A DNA stretch of 54,953 nt, from assembly GCA_027315115.1 (NCBI GenBank), contig DAHUYQ010000042.1, positions 1 through 54,953 on the forward strand. Direction: 5' to 3'. Positions 31,147 through 39,815 of this stretch are shown piece after piece. Position 1 is the stretch's first letter, and every line of letters starts with the position of its first letter. A model generated the notes under the pieces. The model was not told the DNA's origin. It ran no database searches and worked only from the letters and a program-made list of their open reading frames with translations. The position numbers and the translations under genes were made by a program. The stretch is from Solirubrobacterales bacterium. GTDB lineage: Bacteria > Actinomycetota > Thermoleophilia > Solirubrobacterales > Solirubrobacteraceae.

Positions 31147-33018
31147 CTAGCGAAGCGCGGCTTCGATCACTTCTTTGGCGACCGGCGCCGCGGTTTCGCC
31201 GCCGAATCCGTCTTTGACCATCAGCACCGCGACCGCGACGCGGGGAGCGTCCGCGGGCGCGAATGCCGCGAACCAGGCATCGGTGTTGGCGTGGCTGGCC
31301 GCGGCGCTGGTGGACTTGCAGGATGCGCTCGATTCGGCGCCTGATTCGCCCGTGGACCCAGATTCACCGGTGGAGCTCGATTCGCCCGCGGCGCCTGGTT
31401 CGCAGGGAGGCGGCGTGTTGCCGAGTTCGGCGGTGCCGGTCTTGCCGGCGACCGTCACGCCCGGGATCGCCGCGGAGGTGCCGGTGCCTTCCCGCACAAC
31501 CGCCATCATCATCTCACGCACCTGATGAGCGATCGTCGTGGAGCTGACACGGATGTGCGCCGAGGGCCCTCCCAGGGAGAACGTCGGCGTGGGCCGGAGG
31601 CCGCCGTTGGCGATCGTCGAGGCGATCACGCCCATCTCCAGAGGGCTCGCGAGCACCGCTCCCTGGCCGATCGCGCTCGAGCCGAGATCCAGTTCGCCCT
31701 GGATTTCGCCGGCCTTCGGGATCGTGCTCTCCGGGACGCCGGGCAGCCCCGGCGGGTGGTTGAAGCCATAGCTTTCGGCCGTCGCGACCAACCGTCGTGC
31801 GCCCAGCTTCACGCCCAGCGGCGCGAACACGGAGTTGCAGGAGACCGCGAAGGAGAGCACCAGGGTGCCGCCGCAGGACTCCGATTCGGAGTTGTGCAGC
31901 TTCACGCCGTCGAGCGTGGTCGATGTCGCGTACGGGAAGACCGTGCCGGGGCTGGCGACGTGGTAGCGCAGGATGCCGGTGACGGTCACCATCTTGAACG
32001 TGGAGCCGGGTGGCTGCAGATCGTCGAGCCCGATGCCGGCGACCCCGAGGATCTGGCCCGTGGAAGGCTGCATCGCGACGACCCCGCCGTACTGGCCGCC
32101 AAGCGCCTTGACGACCGCTTCCTGGATCGGGGCGGAGATCGTGGTCTGCACGTTGCTCCCGCGTCGGGCTTCGGCACGCGCGATCACCCGGCTGCCGGCC
32201 AGCAGCACTCCTCCCGGCCGTCCCCGCAGCTTGGCGTCGAAGGCAAGCTCCAGGCCGCTGATGCCGACGATCGCATTTGCCGGCGCCCCTTGGGCCTTCA
32301 GCCGGCCCGCCTCCTGCGCCGGGATCGGGCCGACGGCGCCGACGATCGCGCTGGCCGCGGCGCCGAGCGGCGAGATGCGCTGCCCGGGAGCATCCGCTTC
32401 GCCGCTGGCGAGGACGGTGCCTGTACGGGTGAGCAGCGCCGCGCGCGGTGGCATATAGGTGTGTCGTTTGAGCAGGGTGCCCGCCGGCAGACCGGGGAAC
32501 TCCAGCGAGCGCGACCAGGCGATCCGTGCCGCGGACCCGCCGCCGCCCTTGAAGCTGAGCGTGAAGCTCGACCGCAGCGTGCCGAACATGCGGGTGCTCA
32601 CCTGGACGGGCACCACGATCTTCCCGCCCGCCAGCTCACGCGGCTTGCCCGCGGTGCTGCCGCTCACCGTCGCGAGCTCGGCGGCTTCGCGATAGAGCGA
32701 GGCGAACGCCGCCGGCGAGGTGCTGTGCCTGGAGGAGGCGTCGATGTCCGCGTACATCGCCGAGTAGTCGGCTTTGATCCAGGACGCGACGAACCGCGAT
32801 GCGAGCGTGCGCGCGTAGTTGGAGCCGCCCGAGCTGGCGACCACGCCGATCGCGAACGCGACGATCGCCACCAGCGCGACCACGGGCAGCAGTCTCGCTG
32901 CCCTGCTCGGCCTGCGACGGCCGCCGGCGCCTCGTCGCGGGGGCGGGCGCCGCGCCCTCTGCGGCCGTGCGCCATGGGGCCGTCCGCCGCTCCGCGGACC
33001 GGATCTGCCGCTGCTCAT
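31147..33018 (-). CDS. Class B penicillin-binding protein (transpeptidase)
   Basis: A 623-residue protein. A very basic Pro/Arg cytoplasmic tail (1-42) is followed by one membrane helix (about 43-63), an NTF2-like MecA_N domain (about 68-175), a dimerisation region, then the transpeptidase domain. Active-site motifs are STFK (339-342), SCN (393-395) and KTG (526-528). It crosslinks peptidoglycan during elongation or division. A Ser/Thr/Gly/Glu insertion with STGESG repeats and two Cys (about 539-567) lies just after KTG, an unusual place. The gene is divergent from the MarP-like protease across 82 bases. Confidence 0.93.
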   Translation of the reverse strand: MSSGRSGPRSGGRPHGARPQRARRPPPRRGAGGRRRPSRAARLLPVVALVAIVAFAIGVVASSGGSNYARTLASRFVASWIKADYSAMYADIDASSRHSTSPAAFASLYREAAELATVSGSTAGKPRELAGGKIVVPVQVSTRMFGTLRSSFTLSFKGGGGSAARIAWSRSLEFPGLPAGTLLKRHTYMPPRAALLTRTGTVLASGEADAPGQRISPLGAAASAIVGAVGPIPAQEAGRLKAQGAPANAIVGISGLELAFDAKLRGRPGGVLLAGSRVIARAEARRGSNVQTTISAPIQEAVVKALGGQYGGVVAMQPSTGQILGVAGIGLDDLQPPGSTFKMVTVTGILRYHVASPGTVFPYATSTTLDGVKLHNSESESCGGTLVLSFAVSCNSVFAPLGVKLGARRLVATAESYGFNHPPGLPGVPESTIPKAGEIQGELDLGSSAIGQGAVLASPLEMGVIASTIANGGLRPTPTFSLGGPSAHIRVSSTTIAHQVREMMMAVVREGTGTSAAIPGVTVAGKTGTAELGNTPPPCEPGAAGESSSTGESGSTGESGAESSASCKSTSAAASHANTDAWFAAFAPADAPRVAVAVLMVKDGFGGETAAPVAKEVIEAALR

Positions 33019-33100
33019 CGGAGCGCCGATCTGCTCATGGTCTCGACATCTCCGTCAAAGTGACAGTGGCGCACAGTCCGGAACGGTAGAACATTGTGTC

Positions 33101-34252
33101 ATGACCGAGCTTGACTGGATCGTAGTGCTGTTCGCGCTGGCGCTCGCCTGGCTCGGCTACCGGCAGGGCTTCATCGTCGGCGTGCTCTCTTTCGCGGGGT
33201 TCGCCGCCGGGGCCTTCATCGGCACCCGTGTGGGCCCGATGCTGCTGCCGCACGGCGCCACCTCGCCATATGCGCCCGCGTTCGGGCTGCTCGGAGCGTT
33301 GCTCGCGGGAGCGATCCTCGCCAGCGGCCTGGAGGGCATCGGACGACGGCTGCGGCGGATCCTGCCGCTGCCCGGCCTGCGGCTCCTTGATGGCGGGCTG
33401 GGGGCGCTGCTGAGCGTCGCGATCGCGCTGGGCGTCGTGTGGATCGTGGCGGCGGTCGTGGCGCAGGTGCCGGGCGAGAACGCGCTGCGCAACGACATAC
33501 AGCGTTCGCTGATCCTCAGCGCGTTGAACAGCGTCCTGCCACCCTCCGGCCCGGTCTTGGACGCGCTGGCGCGTCTGGACCCCCTGCCATCGCTGGCGGG
33601 GCCCGCGCCCGACGTCGCCCCGCCGAGCCCCGCGATCGCGCGAACGTCGGGGGTACAGGCAGACGCCCCCAGCGTGGTGCGCGTGCTGGGCACCGCCTGC
33701 GGACTGGCGATCGAGGGCTCCGGTTGGGTCGCCGCGCCGGACGAGGTCGTCACCAACGCGCACGTGATCGCGGGCGAGTCCGACACCACGGTGCAGGTGG
33801 ACGGACGGGAGCCGAGCCTGGTGGCGGTGCCGATAGCCTTCGACCCCAAGGACGACATCGCCGTGCTGCACGTGGCGGGGTTGGAAGAGACGGCGCTTCG
33901 CCTGGCCTCCGAACCGGCGGAAGGGACCTCCGGCGCGATCCTCGGCTATCCCGAAAACGGGCCTTTCGACGTCCAGCCCGGGCGCATCGGCCGCACGCAG
34001 CAGGTGATCTCTCAGGACGCCTATGGCGAAGGCCCGGTCGTACGTCTGCTGACGCCCCTGCGGGGCCTGGTGCGGCCCGGCAACTCGGGCGGGCCGGTCG
34101 TGGCGGCCGACGGGCGTGTGCTGGCGACCGTCTTCGCGAGCACGACCGGCGGCGGCACGCCGGGCGGCTATGGCGTCGCCAACGCGACGGTCGCGAAGGT
34201 GCTGCGGCAGGCGCGCGGCCCGGTCGGCACCGGGCACTGCACGAGCGCGTAA
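33101..34252 (+). CDS. MarP-like membrane serine protease (CvpA-type membrane domain plus trypsin fold)
   Basis: A 383-residue protein starting at ATG 33101. Four membrane segments (about 5-20, 24-45, 62-80, 98-122) form the CvpA-like part. The periplasmic chymotrypsin-fold domain has the triad His221 (TNAHVIAG), Asp252 (DDIAVL) and Ser329 (GNSGGP). Cys200 and Cys380 fit the redox disulfide known from MarP of Mycobacterium tuberculosis, which is needed for acid resistance. The gene may act with the divergent PBP on the cell wall; that is inferred. Upstream in-frame codons are antisense to the PBP N-terminus and are dropped. Confidence 0.93.
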   Translation: MTELDWIVVLFALALAWLGYRQGFIVGVLSFAGFAAGAFIGTRVGPMLLPHGATSPYAPAFGLLGALLAGAILASGLEGIGRRLRRILPLPGLRLLDGGLGALLSVAIALGVVWIVAAVVAQVPGENALRNDIQRSLILSALNSVLPPSGPVLDALARLDPLPSLAGPAPDVAPPSPAIARTSGVQADAPSVVRVLGTACGLAIEGSGWVAAPDEVVTNAHVIAGESDTTVQVDGREPSLVAVPIAFDPKDDIAVLHVAGLEETALRLASEPAEGTSGAILGYPENGPFDVQPGRIGRTQQVISQDAYGEGPVVRLLTPLRGLVRPGNSGGPVVAADGRVLATVFASTTGGGTPGGYGVANATVAKVLRQARGPVGTGHCTSA

Positions 34253-34332
34253 GGCGCTGCTCTGCCCGGGTCGGGGACCGCCTCGCACCGCCGCGCGAGG
34301 GGCGGATGCGATCCCCGTCCGCCTCCAACCGC

Positions 34333-34338
34333 TACGCT
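34333..34338 (+). promoter_or_regulatory. -10-like hexamer TACGCT before topB
   Basis: TACGCT ends seven bases before GTG 34346, giving a probable leaderless topoisomerase transcript. No -35 element is evident. Confidence 0.45.
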
Positions 34339-34345
34339 GACCGCC

Positions 34346-36652
34346 GTGTCCAAGACCCTCGTGATCGCAGAGAAGCCGTCCGTCGGGCGTGACCTCGCGC
34401 GCGTCCTGCCGGGCCCGTTCAAGAAGCAGGAGGGCTATCTGGAGGCCGAGGAGTGGGTGATCACCTGGGCCGTCGGTCACCTGGTCCAGCTTGCCGAGCC
34501 CGAGGACTACGACGCCAAGTACAAGCGCTGGCGGATGGCTGACCTGCCGATCGTGCCGAGCACGTTCAAGCTCGAGGTCCGCGACGAGCGCTCGCGCAAG
34601 CAGATGAACGTCTTGAGCTCGCAACTCAGGCGCGAGGATGTGGAGATGGTCGTGAACGCCTGCGACGCCGGCCGCGAGGGCGAGCTGATCTTCGCCTACA
34701 TCTACCAGGCGGCCAAGGCGAAGAAGCCCGTCCAGCGGCTGTGGCTGAACTCGATGACCACGGCGGCGATGAAGGAGGCGTTCGCGACGCTGCGTCCGGC
34801 GGCGGACTACACGCTGCTGGAGGAGGCCGCGCGCTCACGCTCGGAGGCCGACTGGATCGTGGGCATGAACGCCACAAGGGCGGCGACGATCCGCCTGAAA
34901 TCATCCTTCGACGGAGCCGTCTCGCTCGGACGGGTGCAGACGCCGACGCTTGCGATCGTGGTGCGCAGGGAGGAAGAGATCAAAGCCTTCGTTCCCGAGC
35001 CCTACTGGCTCGTGGACGCCACATTCGCCGCTCAGCCCCTCCCCGACGGCGACGCCGAGCGGATCTACGACGGGCGATACCACGCCGGCAGCAAGCCACG
35101 AATCGCCAGCGAGCAGGAGGCGGATGCGGTCGTCTCGGCCTGTCGCGGGGGCACCGGCACGGTCACCAAGCTGGAGCGCAAGGAGCAAAGGGAGCGCGCT
35201 CCGATGCTCTACGACCTCACCTCGCTGCAACGGGAGGCCAACACCCGCTTCGGCTTCTCGGCCAGGCGCACGCTTGGGGCGGCCCAACGCCTCTACGAGG
35301 AGCACAAGGCGCTCACATATCCCCGCACCAACTCGCGCTGGCTGACCAAAGACATGATCGCCGAGCTCAAGCCGACGGCCGCGCTGCTGGGCGCCCAGCG
35401 CGAGTACGCCAAGGCGGCGGCCTACGTGACCGGTCTCGACCTGCTGCCGCTCGCGAGGGTGGTCAACGACTCGAAGGTCACTGACCACCACGCGATCATC
35501 CCGACCAAGGCCGAGCACCGCGTGGAGCGCATGGATGACGACGACAAGCGCATCTATGACATGGTGGCGCGGCGCTTCCTGGCGGTGTTCCATCCCGAGG
35601 CGGTGTTCGAGAACACGCGCGTGGAGACGACCGTCAGCGCGGGTGGGGCGGACCACGTCTTCCGCACGCGCGGCAAGCTGCTGCTGGAGCCCGGCTGGCG
35701 CGGCGTCTATGGCGAGAGCGCAGCCGGCGGCAGCGCGGGCGGGAGCTCGGCCCGCGGTCAGGGCGAGGGAGGCGAGGAGGACGAGGACGTCGACCAGCAG
35801 CTTCCGAAGCTGAACGAGGGCGAGAGCGCGCAGGTGCGCGAGATCGCAGGCGTGCGCAAGGAAACCAAGCCTCCGCGCCGCTACAGCGACGCATCGCTGC
35901 TGGCAGCGATGGAGACCGCGGGCAAGCTGGTCGACGATGACGAGCTGCGCGAGGCGATGAAGGACTCCGGCATCGGCACCCCGGCCACCAGGGCCGCGAT
36001 CATCGAGCGACTGATCCAGGTCGGCTACATCGAGCGCGACGGGCGCTCGCTGGTGGCGACCGAGAAGGGTTGCAGCGTCGTACGGCTGCTGGACTCGCAC
36101 GCGCTCACCTCTCCGGAGATGACGGGCAACTGGGAGCACCGGCTGGGCCTGATCGAGAACGGGCAGGACTCGCGCGAGAAGTTCATGAAGGACATCGCGG
36201 GCTTCGCCGGCGAGACGGTGCACGAGCTCGACGAGAAGCTCAAAGACGTTCGGATCCCGCGCGCCCGCCTGGGGCCCTGTCCGGTTTGCGGGCACGACAT
36301 CGTCGAGAACCGCAAGGGCTACTCCTGCTGGAGCCGGACAGATCCGGGCTGCGGCTTTGTGATCTGGAAGGACAAGGCCGGCAAGAAACTGCCGGTGGCC
36401 GTCGCCAAGGAGCTGATCAAGACCGGCTACACCGAGCGCGCGGTCTCCGGCTTCCGCGGTCGCAGCGGCCGCAGCTTCAGAGCGCATCTGGCCCTGCACC
36501 AGAACCCGGAGGGGCGCTGGCGGCTGGAGTTCAACGAGCAGTGGGCGCGCGAAGGCGAGAAGCCGCCGGACGCCGAGGCCGAGGCGGGCGCGGCGGCGGG
36601 CGGAGCGGCGGCCGGCGCTGCCGAGCGCGAGACGGCCCGCAGCGCTGCGTAG
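34346..36652 (+). CDS. topB: DNA topoisomerase III (type IA)
   Basis: A 768-residue topoisomerase that passes single strands to decatenate or resolve DNA. The toprim residues Glu9 (IAEKPSVGR) and DAGREGE (107-113) are present. The nucleophile Tyr325 is in TYPRTNSRW. The C-terminal part carries a zinc-binding repeat with CPVCG, a later Cys in GYSCWSRTDPGCGF and a basic tail. A Gly/Ser/acidic linker at about 450-490 interrupts the body. The Ala-rich C-terminus is poorly conserved. It precedes the AddB/AddA-like pair by 49 bases, suggesting a repair-linked cluster. Confidence 0.95.
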   Translation: MSKTLVIAEKPSVGRDLARVLPGPFKKQEGYLEAEEWVITWAVGHLVQLAEPEDYDAKYKRWRMADLPIVPSTFKLEVRDERSRKQMNVLSSQLRREDVEMVVNACDAGREGELIFAYIYQAAKAKKPVQRLWLNSMTTAAMKEAFATLRPAADYTLLEEAARSRSEADWIVGMNATRAATIRLKSSFDGAVSLGRVQTPTLAIVVRREEEIKAFVPEPYWLVDATFAAQPLPDGDAERIYDGRYHAGSKPRIASEQEADAVVSACRGGTGTVTKLERKEQRERAPMLYDLTSLQREANTRFGFSARRTLGAAQRLYEEHKALTYPRTNSRWLTKDMIAELKPTAALLGAQREYAKAAAYVTGLDLLPLARVVNDSKVTDHHAIIPTKAEHRVERMDDDDKRIYDMVARRFLAVFHPEAVFENTRVETTVSAGGADHVFRTRGKLLLEPGWRGVYGESAAGGSAGGSSARGQGEGGEEDEDVDQQLPKLNEGESAQVREIAGVRKETKPPRRYSDASLLAAMETAGKLVDDDELREAMKDSGIGTPATRAAIIERLIQVGYIERDGRSLVATEKGCSVVRLLDSHALTSPEMTGNWEHRLGLIENGQDSREKFMKDIAGFAGETVHELDEKLKDVRIPRARLGPCPVCGHDIVENRKGYSCWSRTDPGCGFVIWKDKAGKKLPVAVAKELIKTGYTERAVSGFRGRSGRSFRAHLALHQNPEGRWRLEFNEQWAREGEKPPDAEAEAGAAAGGAAAGAAERETARSAA

Positions 36653-36701
36653 CACCGGCCCTCAGACGACGCGTCGGACCGGTGCGCAAGGATGAGCGCT
36701 C

Positions 36702-39700
36702 ATGCCGATCACGTTGATCACGGGCCCCGCCAACGCGGGCAAGGCCAAGGCGGTGCTCGACGCCGTCGCTCGCCACGTCAGCCGCGGAGAGCAGCCGGTG
36801 CTTGTCGTGCCGACGGGGGCCGACGCGGACCGCTACCGGCAGGAGCTGGCGCGCGAAGGCCCGATCGCGGGTGTGAGCGTGAGCGTCTTCGCGGGGCTGC
36901 TGGAGCGCGTGGCGCGCTGCGCCGCGGCGGATGAGCAGGAGCTCGGCCGCCCGCCGCTCAGCACGCTGGCGCGCGAGCAGGTGCTCTGCGCGCTGGCAGC
37001 GAAGATGCAGAGCTCGCCGGGCGGCCCGCGGCGGCTCGCGCGCGCTCTGAGCGGGGCGATCGCCGAGTTGCAGGCAGCCGACGTGAGCCCCGCGCAACTG
37101 CGGGCCAGCCTGGGCGCGGGCCCGGAGGGCCAGATCGAGTTGCGCGCCCGGATGCTCGTGGAGCTGCACGAGCGATATAGCGCCGTCCTTGCGCGGAATG
37201 GCCTGCTGGACGCAGAGTTGCGCGCGCGCCGGGCGCTCGATGTCCTGCGTCGCCGTCCCTCGCTCTGGCGCGCCGGCGCGGGCCCGCAGCCGGTGCTCCT
37301 CTACGGCTTCGACGACCTCACCAGCCTGGAGATGGACACGGTCGAGACGATCGGTATCGCCGTGGACGCGCACGTCACGGTGGCGCTTGCCTACGAGGCC
37401 GGCCGCGTGGCCTTCGCGGGCCGCGCCTGGGCCTTCCAGGAGCTTGCGCCGCGTGCGGCCGAGCACGTCGCGCTCGGGCCGCGCCGCGACTACTACGCCG
37501 CTGCATCCCGAGCCGCGCTGCACCACCTGGAGCGACGGCTGTTCGAGGAGGAGGACAACGGCGGGGCTGGGACCGCGAACGGCGGGGCTGGGACCGCGAT
37601 CGGCGGGGCTGGGCCGGCGCTGGCGGGCGAGCAGCTCTCGCTCACGGAGTCCTGCCAGCAGAGCGATGGCGGCGAGAGCGAGCACGGCCTGGACGTGTCG
37701 GCAGCGGAGTGCATCCGCCTGCTTCCCGCCGGCTCCCCGCAGGAGGAGGCCGCGCTGATCGCCGGCCAGGCGCGTGCTCTGATCCAGGATGGCATCTCGC
37801 CACCCGAGATCGCGATCGTGCATCGCGCGCCCGCCAGCGTGGCGGATCACCTGGCGCAGGCGCTCGACGCCGCCGGAGTCCCGCACGGGATCGCGAGCAG
37901 GGCCAGATTCGCCGACGCCGCGCTCGGCAGGGCGCTCACGGGCCTGTTCGCCTGCGGCTGTGAAGGCGTCGAAGGTCGCGGCGCGGCGAGTCTCGCCGAC
38001 CTGCTTGCCTGGCTGCGCGCGCCCGGCTTGCTCGAGCGCGAGCATCTGGCAGACCGCCTGGAGGCGCGAGCACGGCAGGCCGGCGTGCGCGACGCCGCGG
38101 GCGCCAGGCGGATATGGGAGCGGGACGGCTGGACTCTGGATGCCATCGATCGCGTCAGGGAGGCGGCCGGCCGCGGATCGGTGTCTCTGCTCGAGTGCGC
38201 GCGCCGCGAGCTGATGCGCCTGTTCACCGTCCCGCGGGCGGGCGTGGCGGAGGTTCTCGACCTGCGCCGGCAGGAGGCCGCGCTTGCGGTTCAGGCAGGC
38301 ATGAAGGCGATCGCGGAGCTGCTGGAGCTGGCGGCTCTCGACACCGCTCTGCTGGGCGGAGTGCAGGGGGTCCTGGACGCCCTGGCAAGCGTCGAGTTGC
38401 CGAGACCGAATGTTCCGCGAGAAGCAGGAGTGGCGCTGCTGGACCCGCTGGCGCTGCGCGCACGACGCGTGCGGGTGCTCTTCGCGTGTGGCCTGCAGGA
38501 GGGAGTCTTCCCTGCCGCTTCGAGAGCCGACCCGATCCTCTCCGAGGAGATGCGCGCGCGCCTGGCCTCGATCTGCGGTCCACGTGCGGGGCGCCGGCAG
38601 GATCCGCTCGCGGCCGAGCGCTACCTGCTCTACGCGACCGTCTCGCGTCCAGAGGAGCGGCTCTACCTGAGCTGGCATGAAAGCGGTCAGGGCGGAGCGG
38701 CAAGCGCTCCTTCGCTGTTCCTGGACGACGTCTGCGATCTGTTCGGGCCGCATCTGCGCGGTCCGCGTCCGGGGGGTGGGCCGGTGCAGGCCGAGCACGA
38801 GTGGACCCGGGTCGGCGCGCAGGAGGAGCAGGGAGCCGGCGAGCAGGCGCCCCGGGGGGCGGGCCTTGCCGGCGCGACGGGCGTGAGCGGCACGGCCGGC
38901 GGGTGGACGCAGCGCCTGATGCCGGAGCTGCGCGAGCGTGAGCTCTGGTCTGCCTCCTCCTTGGAGCGCTGGAGCGCCTGCCCGGCGAGCTGGCTCATCG
39001 AGCGGCTGCTGAGGGCGCAGGACCTCGAGCCCGAGCCGGAGCCGCTTGCGCGCGGGTCGCTTGCGCATGCCGTGCTCGGCGACGTGTTCGAAGGACTGCG
39101 CGAGCAGACCGGGTCGGCGAGGCTGACTGCCGCCAGCCTCCAGACGGCACGACGCCTGATGGCGCAGGCACTGGAGCGCCGCGAGCCAGACCGGCCGCTG
39201 ACGGTCGCGCAGGAGCGCCTGCCGATTGCCCGGCGCCGCCTGGAAGTGGACCTCGATCGCTATCTCCAGCACGCCGCGCAGCAGAGCAATCCGCTGGAGC
39301 CGACCCATATCGAGCTCTCCTTCGGCTTTCCCGACGAGCCCGGCAGCCTGCCGGCCCTGAAGCTCGCGGACGGCGTGCTGCTGCGCGGGCGCATCGACCG
39401 GGTGGACGTCGGGCCGGGTGGGCAGGCGGTCGTCTATGACTACAAGACCGGTCGCATCGGCAGCGGGCACTCCGGCGTCAAATGGCTGCAGAGCGGACAC
39501 TTCCAGATGGCGCTCTACATGCGCGTCGTGGGCGAGCTGCTCGGGCTCGACGTCGTCGCGGGGCTCTATCAGCCCCTGGGCGGCAGCGATCTGCGCCCGC
39601 GCGGCCTGCTGGACGGCGATGCGGGCCTGGAGATCGCCCGCGTGCGCACGGACATCTGCGACCGCGAGCGGATCGACGAGCTCGTCTCTGAGGTGTGCGA

Positions 39701-39815
39701 GAGCGCCGTGCAGGCCGCGCGCCAGGCCCAGGCTGGACAGATCGAGGCCAGACCCGCGACGTGCTCCTACGCGGGCGGCTGCATGCATCCGACCATCTGC
39801 CGATGCAGGTGCTGA
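36702..39815 (+). CDS. AddB-like PD-(D/E)XK nuclease/helicase-fold protein
   Basis: A 1037-residue protein of the AddB/RexB type that pairs with AddA in double-strand-break end resection. The N-terminal P-loop is GPANAGKAKA (8-17), degenerate because Ala replaces Ser/Thr after the Lys. A Gly/Ala-rich linker with three NGGAGTA-like repeats lies near residue 290. The C-terminal nuclease has GRIDRVDVG and VVYDYKTG. Iron-sulfur ligands fit Cys in SACPASW and the final TCSYAGGCMHPTIC. The gene overlaps its partner by 13 bases. Confidence 0.88.
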   Translation: MPITLITGPANAGKAKAVLDAVARHVSRGEQPVLVVPTGADADRYRQELAREGPIAGVSVSVFAGLLERVARCAAADEQELGRPPLSTLAREQVLCALAAKMQSSPGGPRRLARALSGAIAELQAADVSPAQLRASLGAGPEGQIELRARMLVELHERYSAVLARNGLLDAELRARRALDVLRRRPSLWRAGAGPQPVLLYGFDDLTSLEMDTVETIGIAVDAHVTVALAYEAGRVAFAGRAWAFQELAPRAAEHVALGPRRDYYAAASRAALHHLERRLFEEEDNGGAGTANGGAGTAIGGAGPALAGEQLSLTESCQQSDGGESEHGLDVSAAECIRLLPAGSPQEEAALIAGQARALIQDGISPPEIAIVHRAPASVADHLAQALDAAGVPHGIASRARFADAALGRALTGLFACGCEGVEGRGAASLADLLAWLRAPGLLEREHLADRLEARARQAGVRDAAGARRIWERDGWTLDAIDRVREAAGRGSVSLLECARRELMRLFTVPRAGVAEVLDLRRQEAALAVQAGMKAIAELLELAALDTALLGGVQGVLDALASVELPRPNVPREAGVALLDPLALRARRVRVLFACGLQEGVFPAASRADPILSEEMRARLASICGPRAGRRQDPLAAERYLLYATVSRPEERLYLSWHESGQGGAASAPSLFLDDVCDLFGPHLRGPRPGGGPVQAEHEWTRVGAQEEQGAGEQAPRGAGLAGATGVSGTAGGWTQRLMPELRERELWSASSLERWSACPASWLIERLLRAQDLEPEPEPLARGSLAHAVLGDVFEGLREQTGSARLTAASLQTARRLMAQALERREPDRPLTVAQERLPIARRRLEVDLDRYLQHAAQQSNPLEPTHIELSFGFPDEPGSLPALKLADGVLLRGRIDRVDVGPGGQAVVYDYKTGRIGSGHSGVKWLQSGHFQMALYMRVVGELLGLDVVAGLYQPLGGSDLRPRGLLDGDAGLEIARVRTDICDRERIDELVSEVCESAVQAARQAQAGQIEARPATCSYAGGCMHPTICRCRC

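Noticed and set aside
36531..39788. 1085-codon open frame on the minus strand opposite the addB-like gene
   Set aside because: It mirrors the codon periodicity of the real plus-strand gene, has an Arg/His/Leu-rich composition and no recognisable domain. Long antisense frames are expected at this GC content.
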